Shown in pieces: positions 17,679 through 25,805 of a stretch of 64,000 nucleotides of DNA. This stretch comes from Muriicola sp041358175. GTDB lineage: Bacteria > Bacteroidota > Bacteroidia > Flavobacteriales > Flavobacteriaceae. The first letter of the stretch is position 1; each line of letters starts with the position of its first letter. Under the pieces are notes generated by a model. That model was given only the letters and a program-made list of their open reading frames with translations, did no database searches and was not told the origin of the DNA. The stretch spans positions 29,244 to 93,243 of the forward strand of contig NZ_JBGKBE010000011.1 of NCBI RefSeq assembly GCF_041358175.1, in the 5' to 3' direction. The translations under genes and the position numbers were made by a program.

Positions 17679-18508
17679 CTTTTAAATAATTCAGCGCTGT
17701 CCTTAAAAGTGAGGAGTGAAATCTCGGGATCCCCGAAGAGATAACACCTGGCCTTCTCCGTAAGATTGAGTTCGGTATGTTCCAGAGCCATTATCCTGGT
17801 ATCCGAACTACCCGCAAGTGTAGCGGAAAGTCGATCAGCTGCAAGGTCAACTGCCCGTATTTTGGCGTTGTCTCTACTCATCAACTCCAGATTATTTGAA
17901 GTCCCGTCTATCTGCAAAAGAGCGTTATCCTTTAAATAAATTTTTCCTGTAAAAGCGTTGGCATATACTGTAGCGTCCGCTTTGTGTTTTAATTGAACGG
18001 AAAGGGAATCGGCGGTCAGGGTAAAGTTACCCCTGGTGTTATCCTGCATGTTAAGACTTAATTGTCCTGCGTCGGCATCCAGTTTGATACGTGATAATCC
18101 CTCAGCTTGTATAACTAATTCTTCCGAATTGATACGCTCTCCTTCCGCAGTGGAAATACGTCCGTCAAGTAGCGTAACCTGATTGAGTTGCACATATGAA
18201 ATTTGAATTGACAATTCTTTTTTTGCCGTGATCTGGTAGAAGGAGGAAACAACCAACACCCCATTCTCAACTTTAAACTTTAGCACATCAATCAAATTGT
18301 CATCGGCGGTGATCTGATACGCTTCTCCGGGGGCTCTTTTCAGGACGATATCCAGATCATCCCTGAGCTCAATAGCAGAGAAAGGGGGTAAGGATTCACT
18401 AACTTCGACAACATCTCTGTTCCCTTTAATTTTCGGTTTGCGCTGTGCCTGAATCCCTATACTATGACATATTAAAATGAGGATGAGGGATCTGAGTATT
18501 ATTTTCAT
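17669..18508 (-). CDS. GIN-domain (DUF2807) secreted protein, putative adhesin head
   Basis: A 279-residue exported protein: signal peptide about residues 1-21 (cleavage after SIGIQA), then a repetitive beta-rich region of DUF2807 type (SAIELRDDLDIVLKR, and repeated short strands with alternating hydrophobics). The family folds as a right-handed beta helix and has been described as a putative auto-transporter adhesin head domain, but its function is not established. There is no type IX C-terminal sorting domain. The gene appears to be a single transcription unit, convergent with pckA and sharing its terminator region. A periplasmic or cell-surface location is inferred from the signal peptide only. 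Confidence 0.85.
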   Translation of the reverse strand: MKIILRSLILILICHSIGIQAQRKPKIKGNRDVVEVSESLPPFSAIELRDDLDIVLKRAPGEAYQITADDNLIDVLKFKVENGVLVVSSFYQITAKKELSIQISYVQLNQVTLLDGRISTAEGERINSEELVIQAEGLSRIKLDADAGQLSLNMQDNTRGNFTLTADSLSVQLKHKADATVYANAFTGKIYLKDNALLQIDGTSNNLELMSRDNAKIRAVDLAADRLSATLAGSSDTRIMALEHTELNLTEKARCYLFGDPEISLLTFKDSAELFKRNK

Positions 18509-18588
18509 AAGAGGATCAATTTTAGGTCTTTAATTTCAATTAAAGATATTACAAAATGTGTAAGTAGTACATCAGACCCTCTTAAAAT

Positions 18589-18624
18589 CAAAAAACCCAT
18601 CCACTGACAATATCAGGGGATGGG
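18589..18624 (-). terminator. Terminator of the act-cox operon
   Basis: On the minus strand a stem CCCATCC / GGATGGG (arms at 18618-18624 and 18596-18602), with extra pairing TGA/TCA inside, is followed by a run of six Ts. It lies 24 bases after the coxA stop and closes the eight-gene respiratory operon. Confidence 0.85.
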
Positions 18625-18647
18625 TCCGTATAAATTCGCAAAAGAAG

Positions 18648-20468
18648 TTAGTGTTGTAGTTCCTCTTCATCTTCCTGTAATGGAACATCCTGAGGGACGA
18701 AATCCTGGTCTTTAATTACGTAGTCACCATTAGGCAAAGTCTTACTGTAGTCATATGCCCAGCGATGTACGTGAGGAATTTCACCCTCCCAGTTTCCGTG
18801 GAAATGTTCAATTGGCGCGGTCCATTCGAGAGTATTAGATTTCCATGGATTCTGTTCAGTGGGTTTTCCGTAGAACATACTGTGGATAAAGTTGTAAAGG
18901 AATACCAATTGAGCTGCTCCTGCTATAAGAGCGAAGACCGTGATTAAAATATTCACATCGGTAAGCTCGTCGAACATAGGAAATGCTGTATTCTCGTAAT
19001 ATCTTCTGGGTACTCCTGCCATTCCCACAAAATGCATAGGGAAGAAAACTCCATAGGCACAGATGGCCGTCACCCAGAAATGTACATATCCCAGGTTTTT
19101 GTTCATCATGCGTTTGTACATCTTTGGGAACCAGTGATAAACCCCTGCAAACAAACCATATAAGGCTGAGATCCCCATCACTAGGTGAAAGTGCGCCACA
19201 ACGAAGTACGTATCGTGTACGTTGATATCCAATGTGCTATCACCTAAAATGATCCCGGTAAGACCCCCTGTGATAAAGGTAGAAACCAATCCGATTGAGA
19301 ATAGCATGGCGGGATTTAATTGCAGATTCCCTTTCCAAAGTGTTGTTATATAGTTGAAGGCCTTTACTGCTGATGGAATGGCAATCAATAATGTAGTGAA
19401 GGTAAAGACAGATCCCAGGAAGGGATTCATCCCTGAAATAAACATATGGTGCCCCCATACGATTGTTGAAAGGAAGGCGATCGCTAAAATTGAAGCAACC
19501 ATTGCCCTGTAACCAAAGATCGGTTTTCTCGCATTGGTAGACATCACTTCAGAAGTGATTCCGAGGGCTGGTAATAATACAATGTATACTTCCGGGTGAC
19601 CCAGGAACCAAAACAGGTGTTCGTACAATACCGGAGAGCCTCCCTGATAATGCAGCACTTCTCCCTGGATAAATATATCTGACAAGAAGAAAGAGGTACC
19701 AAAACTCCTGTCCATTATAAGCAATAAAGCTGCCGACAAAAGAACCGGGAAAGATACAACCCCAATGATCGCTGTAACGAAAAACGCCCAGATCGTCAAT
19801 GGCAGTCGAGTCATTGACATACCTTTTGTCCTGAGGTTGATTACTGTTACAATATAATTTAATGATCCCAACAAAGATGAAGCGATAAAAATGGCCATAG
19901 AAACCAACCACAGGGTCATTCCCATACCCGAACCGGGTTGTGCCATTGGCAAGGCGCTAAGGGGAGGATAGATGGTCCATCCCGCAGCAGCAGGACCGGC
20001 TTCAACAAAAAGTGATATCACCATTATTACACTGGATGTAAAAAACATCCAGTAAGACAACATGTTTAAAAACCCAGATGCCATATCTCTTGCACCAATC
20101 TGCAGGGGAATAAGAAGGTTACTAAACGTCCCACTCAGTCCGGCTGTAAGCACGAAGAATACCATAATGGTACCGTGTATGGTAACGAGTGCAAGGTATA
20201 CGTCAGCATCCATCACTCCATCGGGCGCCCACTTTCCAAGTAAGGCTTCAAAAATGGGGAAGGATTCTCCGGGCCAGGCCAGCTGCATCCTAAAAAGGAG
20301 AGACATGGCTATACCAATAATCCCCATAATCAATCCTGTTACCAGGTATTGTTTGGAGATCATTTTGTGATCCTGACTAAAGATATATTTGGTAACAAAA
20401 GTCTCTTTGTGATGATGTCCATGATCATGTGCGTGATCATCAACTTGTGCATGTGCTGTAGCAGACAT
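18648..20468 (-). CDS. coxA: Cytochrome c oxidase subunit I
   Basis: A 606-residue heme-copper oxidase catalytic subunit with about 12 membrane helices. The heme ligands and CuB site are all readable: IHGTIMVFF (low-spin heme His), GHPEVYIVLLP (CuB His and cross-linked Tyr), WGHHMF (two CuB His) and VVAHFHLVMG (heme a3 and heme a His). The N-terminus carries a His-rich cytoplasmic tail (HAHDHGHHH, about residues 13-21), seen in Bacteroidota homologues. It is the last gene of the act-cox operon, 49 bases after coxB. Subunit III and heme A synthesis genes are not in the window. The terminal step is reduction of oxygen to water with proton pumping. Confidence 0.97.
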   Translation of the reverse strand: MSATAHAQVDDHAHDHGHHHKETFVTKYIFSQDHKMISKQYLVTGLIMGIIGIAMSLLFRMQLAWPGESFPIFEALLGKWAPDGVMDADVYLALVTIHGTIMVFFVLTAGLSGTFSNLLIPLQIGARDMASGFLNMLSYWMFFTSSVIMVISLFVEAGPAAAGWTIYPPLSALPMAQPGSGMGMTLWLVSMAIFIASSLLGSLNYIVTVINLRTKGMSMTRLPLTIWAFFVTAIIGVVSFPVLLSAALLLIMDRSFGTSFFLSDIFIQGEVLHYQGGSPVLYEHLFWFLGHPEVYIVLLPALGITSEVMSTNARKPIFGYRAMVASILAIAFLSTIVWGHHMFISGMNPFLGSVFTFTTLLIAIPSAVKAFNYITTLWKGNLQLNPAMLFSIGLVSTFITGGLTGIILGDSTLDINVHDTYFVVAHFHLVMGISALYGLFAGVYHWFPKMYKRMMNKNLGYVHFWVTAICAYGVFFPMHFVGMAGVPRRYYENTAFPMFDELTDVNILITVFALIAGAAQLVFLYNFIHSMFYGKPTEQNPWKSNTLEWTAPIEHFHGNWEGEIPHVHRWAYDYSKTLPNGDYVIKDQDFVPQDVPLQEDEEELQH

Positions 20469-20517
20469 AATCTAATTTAATTTTATATTAATTTTCTTTT
20501 CTAGCCTTATTTTTACT

Positions 20518-21576
20518 TTAATTCATGGAAGCCATCAACTGAGAAAAGGTTTGCTGACTTTCCATCCATGCATTGTATTCCTCTTCGCTTTCCACGATGA
20601 TCTTCATCTGCATATTGTAATGAGATTTACCACAAATCTTGTTGCAGAGCAAAACATAGTCGAATTCCCATGGATCTGAATTCGGTTCGCCATTGGCAGC
20701 TCTTTCGGCTCTGATGGCATTGGTTCTTTTTACTTTATCAATTACGTCGGGTTTGAGACGCATTTCCTCAGTGGTAATGGTTGGGGTGAAAGAGAATTCG
20801 GTGATCATCCCCGGTACACAATTCATCTGTGCCCTGAAATGCGGCATATAAGCCGAATGCAATACGTCCTGAGAACGAAATCTGAAATTGACTTTTCGGC
20901 CAACCGGCAGGTGCAATTCCTTTACAATCACATCATCTCCTGAATAGGGATCTGATTCATCCAATCCAAGGACATTAGCCCTATCGATGTCAATCATCCT
21001 GACATTGGCTCCTCCCAGTACATTATCCCCTCCGCCATATCGGGCAGTCCAGTTAAACTGCTGGGCGTATAGTTCAACGATCAGAGGGTCGTCCTCATCA
21101 TTGACATCCATAATATTGGTCCAGGTGTATAGTCCCCAAAGGATGAGTCCGGCCAGTACAACAACAGGAATGATGGTCCAGATAAATTCCAGACGATCAT
21201 TATCAGCATAGAACAGGGCCTTTTTCCCTTTTTCTCCCTTGTATTTATAAGAGAAATAATGCAGAAGAGCCTGTGTTATGGTCTGTACAATAAAGATGAT
21301 CACAAAGGACCAGAGCATAAGGCTGTCGTACTCACCTCCGTGCTCGGAAGCTGCTTCAGGCAGTAATACTTTAGTATACTTCCAGAAACTAAAGATGGTA
21401 ATCGCGTAAATAAAGATCAGGAAGGCGAACATAAGGTACCCGTTGTACTTGTTGTCCTTATCGTTAGCCACCTGAGAGTTATCTGCCTTAATCTGAGACA
21501 ATTCAAAGATCTTGGTCATCTGCCAGATTGCAATTGCCACTAAGATTAAAACAAAAATCGTAAGTAATGTCGTCAT
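20518..21576 (-). CDS. coxB: Cytochrome c oxidase subunit II
   Basis: A 352-residue subunit II. It has an additional N-terminal helix (residues 3-20), another hydrophobic segment (about 48-66), the two canonical membrane helices (about 87-108 and 132-150) and a periplasmic cupredoxin domain. The binuclear CuA site is intact: an upstream His in the SQDVLHSAYMPHF region and the CNKICGKSHYNM motif with two Cys, His and Met. The two extra segments are seen in other Bacteroidota. It receives electrons from cytochrome c or directly from the alternative complex III encoded upstream, and passes them to subunit I. It is 28 bases from actF and is followed by coxA. Confidence 0.96.
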   Translation of the reverse strand: MTTLLTIFVLILVAIAIWQMTKIFELSQIKADNSQVANDKDNKYNGYLMFAFLIFIYAITIFSFWKYTKVLLPEAASEHGGEYDSLMLWSFVIIFIVQTITQALLHYFSYKYKGEKGKKALFYADNDRLEFIWTIIPVVVLAGLILWGLYTWTNIMDVNDEDDPLIVELYAQQFNWTARYGGGDNVLGGANVRMIDIDRANVLGLDESDPYSGDDVIVKELHLPVGRKVNFRFRSQDVLHSAYMPHFRAQMNCVPGMITEFSFTPTITTEEMRLKPDVIDKVKRTNAIRAERAANGEPNSDPWEFDYVLLCNKICGKSHYNMQMKIIVESEEEYNAWMESQQTFSQLMASMN

Positions 21577-21604
21577 TATCTAAACTAATAGGTTTCTGTA
21601 ATCA

Positions 21605-22927
21605 TTAATAGTGAAAATGTCTGCTCTCTTCAATAAACGGATTTCGTTTGGGCTGCAAAGGCACCTTGGTGAGCGCTCTGAAAACCCAGAGAATAAATGC
21701 ACCGGCAAAGAAACAAACTGCTCCTAATTCAGGGATGCCAATTGACCACTGATCTCCAACAGTTCCGGGCATCACCATGTTGAAAACATCAATATAGTGT
21801 CCTGCAAGGATAACTATTCCCGTCATTACCACAAACCAGTTAATCCTTTTGTAATCGCTGTTCATCAGAAGGAGCAACGGAAAAACAAAATTCAATGCAA
21901 CCATCCCGAAAAAGGGTAATTTATAATCTTCTATCCTGGTGACAAAATAGGTAACTTCTTCAGGAATATTGGCATACCAGATCAGCATAAACTGACTGAA
22001 CCAAAGGTACGTCCAGAAAATACTGAATCCAAACATGAATTTCGCCAAATCGTGGATATGACTGTCATTGACGTCCGGGAGGTATCCTTTTGATTTTAAG
22101 TAAATAGTGATCATAGCAATTACCGTGATACCAGATACCATCATACTCGCAAAAACATACCATCCAAAGAGGGTGCTAAACCAATGTGGATCTACACTCA
22201 TAATCCAGTCCCATGACATCATGGATTCGGTAACCAGGTAAAAAACCAGGAACCCTGCAGACCATCTGAAATTCTTTACAAAATTTCGGTTGTCACTTGC
22301 CTCATCCTGGGCCAGGGATAACCTTCTCGAAATTTCCCTGTATAAGATCCATCCACCAAGAAATATAGCAGCTCTTATTAGAAAAAAGGTTGGATTAAGA
22401 TATCCGGCCTTGCCCTGCAATAAAGCATCCTCTGCCACCACATCAGCATCCATCCAGACAAACATATGATTAAAGTGCATGACGGAGAGTACAAGAAGAA
22501 CAAAAACAGCGATACCGCCGGGTACCAGATAGGCAGTAATTCCTTCCATCACCCGGAAGAGCAAAGGAGACCAACCTGCCTGCGCTGCCCGTTGGATCGC
22601 ATAAAAAGCCAGAACCCCTAGAGCAATCATAAAGAAAAAGAAGGCTGCCACATATACGGCTGACCAGGGTCTGTTCTGTAATTGGTGCATCAGGTGTTCG
22701 TCATGAGCGGCATCGTGATCAGCAGTTCCTGCGTGGGCAGTATCCTCTGCCAGATGTTGACCTTCTTCAGCATGAGAATCTCCGTGGCCATCATCATGAG
22801 CCGCTACCATCGCCTTGGCTTCTTCAGGAGAAGAAGGGACAGAAACGAATCCTACACCCATTCCGACGATTCCCAGGGCCATAAGGACAATTGCTCCGAT
22901 TTTAAGTCTGTTAGAAAACGTATACAT
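21605..22927 (-). CDS. actF: Alternative complex III membrane subunit ActF (quinol:cytochrome c oxidoreductase)
   Basis: A 440-residue integral membrane protein with about ten helices, related to ActC and the NrfD/PsrC family but without covalent cofactors. In alternative complex III, ActC and ActF form the membrane core, with quinol oxidation attributed mainly to ActC. Between the first helix (about 10-30) and the second (about 88-108) lies a low-complexity insert, residues 44-82, containing nine histidines among Asp, Glu and Ala; it should face one aqueous side of the membrane. The gene is 16 bases after actE and 28 bases before coxB, completing actABCDEF in standard order. Confidence 0.93.
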   Translation of the reverse strand: MYTFSNRLKIGAIVLMALGIVGMGVGFVSVPSSPEEAKAMVAAHDDGHGDSHAEEGQHLAEDTAHAGTADHDAAHDEHLMHQLQNRPWSAVYVAAFFFFMIALGVLAFYAIQRAAQAGWSPLLFRVMEGITAYLVPGGIAVFVLLVLSVMHFNHMFVWMDADVVAEDALLQGKAGYLNPTFFLIRAAIFLGGWILYREISRRLSLAQDEASDNRNFVKNFRWSAGFLVFYLVTESMMSWDWIMSVDPHWFSTLFGWYVFASMMVSGITVIAMITIYLKSKGYLPDVNDSHIHDLAKFMFGFSIFWTYLWFSQFMLIWYANIPEEVTYFVTRIEDYKLPFFGMVALNFVFPLLLLMNSDYKRINWFVVMTGIVILAGHYIDVFNMVMPGTVGDQWSIGIPELGAVCFFAGAFILWVFRALTKVPLQPKRNPFIEESRHFHY

Positions 22928-22943
22928 AGTTTAAGTCTGTGTC

Positions 22944-23504
22944 TTATTTAGTTAGGTCCTGCTTCAGTTTCATTACGTATTCTGATACCTGCCAGCGCTC
23001 TTTGTAATTCAATTGCCCGGCGTAGGACCCCATTGAATTTAGGCCGTAATAAATCGTATGATAGGTTGAGCCTACACTGATATTTCTGGCGGCATCGGCA
23101 TAGGAGGGAACGCCAAGAATCTTCTCCCGTTTCACCAAAGTACCCTGTCCTGCCCCTTTCGGCCCGTGACAAATGGCACAATAGATATCGTATAATTCCT
23201 TTCCCACAGCAAGATTCTCCTCTGCATTGAGTGAATCGAGCGGACTGGGTTGTAACCTGGCCATATCTTTACCTGCAAGGTCATTGGCAAATTCATAAGG
23301 GAGCCAACCTCTGGATATGGAATTTTCGGCCGGTGTCATTGCCTCCGTGCCGGCTGGTAGAAAATCTACCTTCTGATAAGTTTCATACCCTACCGGAAAA
23401 TACATATTGGGCATGTACTGATAGTTTGGGCTATCTTTATCAGCGCAGGAAACCATTGCTAAAACAGCCGTGAATAAAATTCCTATGTTAAGTATTTTCT
23501 TCAT
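22944..23504 (-). CDS. actE: Alternative complex III monoheme cytochrome c lipoprotein ActE
   Basis: A 186-residue lipoprotein: lipobox LAMVSC with the acylated cysteine at residue 20, then a class I cytochrome c domain with CAICH as heme attachment site (about residues 111-115) and the distal methionine probably in NSMGSYAGQL. ActE is a monoheme subunit of alternative complex III on the periplasmic side and likely passes electrons from the ActA hemes towards the oxidase or a soluble carrier. It follows actD by 10 bases. The start ATG is the only one that gives a proper lipoprotein signal. Confidence 0.95.
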   Translation of the reverse strand: MKKILNIGILFTAVLAMVSCADKDSPNYQYMPNMYFPVGYETYQKVDFLPAGTEAMTPAENSISRGWLPYEFANDLAGKDMARLQPSPLDSLNAEENLAVGKELYDIYCAICHGPKGAGQGTLVKREKILGVPSYADAARNISVGSTYHTIYYGLNSMGSYAGQLNYKERWQVSEYVMKLKQDLTK

Positions 23505-23514
23505 ATTTCCAGTA

Positions 23515-24036
23515 CTACTTTTCTACCTTATTTATCTCAACGGCACCTGATTCCTGTAACATCGTCATTAGTCCGTTTTCATCGCCGTGAACCTCAATTT
23601 CCATCACAAAATGATCATCAGTGGTTCTTACGTCGGGGTTTTCTGCCTTTTTAAAAGGCCATAATCTGCTTCGCAAATAAAAAGTAATCACCATTAAGTG
23701 TGCTGCGAAGAATACAGTAAGCTCAAACATAATGGGCACAAAAGCCGGCATATTTTCTATATAGGTAAAACTAGGTTTACCACCAATGTCCTGTGGCCAG
23801 TCTTCTATCATGATGTAATTCATCATAACGATAGCCACTATCAGTCCGAGACAGCCGTACATAAAAGAGGTTATGGCAATCCTTGTAGGTGCCAGACCCA
23901 TGGCTTTATCGAGCCCGTGCACCGGAAAAGGACAATACACTTCCTCAATATGATGTTTGGTCGCTTTTACCTTTTTGACAGCCTGCATCAGGATGTCATC
24001 ATCGTTGTAATAAGCATGTATAACTTTAGAGGCCAT
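23515..24036 (-). CDS. actD: Alternative complex III subunit ActD (DUF3341)
   Basis: A 173-residue protein of the DUF3341 family, with two membrane helices (about residues 58-78 and 98-118) flanked by cytoplasmic parts. The VEEVYCPFPVHGLDKA-like segment (here HIEEVYCPFPVHGLDKAMGL) is the family signature. ActD is a structural subunit with two helices packing against ActC and ActF; no cofactor is known. It begins 5 bases after the actC stop and ends 10 bases before actE, so the genes are almost certainly translated from one polycistronic message. Confidence 0.94.
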   Translation of the reverse strand: MASKVIHAYYNDDDILMQAVKKVKATKHHIEEVYCPFPVHGLDKAMGLAPTRIAITSFMYGCLGLIVAIVMMNYIMIEDWPQDIGGKPSFTYIENMPAFVPIMFELTVFFAAHLMVITFYLRSRLWPFKKAENPDVRTTDDHFVMEIEVHGDENGLMTMLQESGAVEINKVEK

Positions 24037-24041
24037 AATTA

Positions 24042-25769
24042 CTAATTCTTGTTTAATTTCTTTGCCTGTCCGGCCCAGTCGTCACGTTGTGCCCTTCCGG
24101 GGAATGCCCCGGTTATTTCGTCGAGCATATCGTACTCAGCATTTGTCATCCTGCTCACCTGAGCAAAGGTGTAAATACCAATCTGATTAAGGGTCTGTTC
24201 CATTTTAGGTCCGATCCCTTTCACTTTCTTCAGGTCATCTGCCTTATCCGTGCTGGGGTCAAAAGTTCCCAATTTGGATAGCAGGTCAGCTGCTTTTGTT
24301 TCATTTTTTGGGGATGATATATCCGCTACTTTAACTTCCTCCTTAGGAGCGGCGGCGATACCCGAAGGCATTTGATATAATGGTTTTCCGGCGTCCCTTA
24401 ATTTCTTATACCTGGATCCTGAGGATTTCAGGATCGATTTTACCTCTGCCTGAGCTATCACCGGGAATGTCCTGGCATAGAGGAGGAAAAGAACAAAGAA
24501 AAATCCGATCGTACCGATAAATATCCCGATATCCACAAAAGTGGGAGAGAACATTGTCCAGGAAGATGGCAGGTAATCGCGGTGCAATGAAGTTACGATA
24601 ATTACAAATCGCTCGAACCACATTCCTATGTTCACCACTATTGATATTACAAAGGAGATAACAATACTGGTTCTGATCTTTTTAAACCACATCACCTGTG
24701 GCGAAACCACATTACAACTCATCATCAGCAAATACGCCCACCAGTAAGGACCTGTGGCTCTGTTGAGGAAGGCATACTGTTCGTATTCCACACCGGAATA
24801 CCAGGCGATGAATAATTCTGTGATATACGCACAACCTACTATAGACCCGGTTACCATGATGATAATATTCATCAACTCGATGTGCTGTACCGTAATATAG
24901 GCTTCCAGGTTACTTACCTTCCTCATAATGATAAGTAAGGTCTGAACCATTGCAAAGCCAGAAAATATCGCACCCGCAACAAAGTAGGGAGGAAATATAG
25001 TGGTATGCCATCCCGGAATAACCGACGTGGCGAAGTCGAATGATACAATAGTATGTACAGAAAGTACCAGAGGTGTTGCCAATCCGGCAAGTACAAGTGA
25101 TACTTCTTCAAAACGCTGCCAGTCTTTAGCCCTTCCTGTCCAGCCAAAACTTACCAGACCGTATATCTTTTTCTGGAAAGGTTTAACAGCCCTGTCTCTA
25201 ATCATCGCAAAATCAGGGAGTAGGCCTGTCCACCAGAATACCAGGGAAACAGACAAATAGGTTGAGATTGCAAAAACATCCCATAAAAGAGGAGAGTTAA
25301 AATTAACCCAGAGGGATCCAAATTGGTTCGGTATCGGAACCACCCAGTAAGCCAGCCATGGTCTTCCCATGTGAATGATGGGAAAGAGTCCTGCCTGGAT
25401 AACCGAAAAGATCGTCATGGCCTCGGCCGATCTGTTGATCGCCATTCTCCATTTCTGACGGAAAAGAAGCAGTACTGCGGAAATAAGGGTTCCTGCATGC
25501 CCGATACCTACCCACCATACAAAGTTGGTAATGTCCCAGGCCCAGTTTACCGTTTTGTTAAGTCCCCAAGTACCAATACCCGTGGAAATAGTATAAATAA
25601 TAGCACCAATCCCCCAAAGGAGTGCTGCCAGGGCTATGGAAAATACAATCCACCATTGCCTGTTGGCCCTTCCTTCTATAGGAGCCGCGATATCTACCGA
25701 TACGTCGTGGTAGCTTTTGTCTCCAATAACAAGGGGTTTTCTTATAGGTGCTTCGTAATGCGACGCCAT
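24042..25769 (-). CDS. actC: Alternative complex III quinol-oxidising subunit ActC with C-terminal helix-hairpin-helix-like domain
   Basis: A 575-residue protein. Residues 1 to about 460 are the NrfD/PsrC-type membrane core of alternative complex III with about ten helices, the proposed quinol site. After it comes a charged linker and then residues 511-575, starting DDLKKVKGIGPKMEQTL, a helix-hairpin-helix-like fold of the type seen in DNA-binding and nucleic-acid-associated proteins (GIGPK is the hairpin). The same domain ends ribosomal protein S2 in this window. ActC in Rhodothermus marinus and other bacteria is known as a membrane protein without such an appendage, to my knowledge, so this tail is an addition of about 115 residues. 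No frameshift separates it from the core. Confidence 0.92.
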   Translation of the reverse strand: MASHYEAPIRKPLVIGDKSYHDVSVDIAAPIEGRANRQWWIVFSIALAALLWGIGAIIYTISTGIGTWGLNKTVNWAWDITNFVWWVGIGHAGTLISAVLLLFRQKWRMAINRSAEAMTIFSVIQAGLFPIIHMGRPWLAYWVVPIPNQFGSLWVNFNSPLLWDVFAISTYLSVSLVFWWTGLLPDFAMIRDRAVKPFQKKIYGLVSFGWTGRAKDWQRFEEVSLVLAGLATPLVLSVHTIVSFDFATSVIPGWHTTIFPPYFVAGAIFSGFAMVQTLLIIMRKVSNLEAYITVQHIELMNIIIMVTGSIVGCAYITELFIAWYSGVEYEQYAFLNRATGPYWWAYLLMMSCNVVSPQVMWFKKIRTSIVISFVISIVVNIGMWFERFVIIVTSLHRDYLPSSWTMFSPTFVDIGIFIGTIGFFFVLFLLYARTFPVIAQAEVKSILKSSGSRYKKLRDAGKPLYQMPSGIAAAPKEEVKVADISSPKNETKAADLLSKLGTFDPSTDKADDLKKVKGIGPKMEQTLNQIGIYTFAQVSRMTNAEYDMLDEITGAFPGRAQRDDWAGQAKKLNKN

Positions 25770-25805
25770 AGATATTTGTTATAGTTAGGTATTTCTATTT
25801 CTTAA

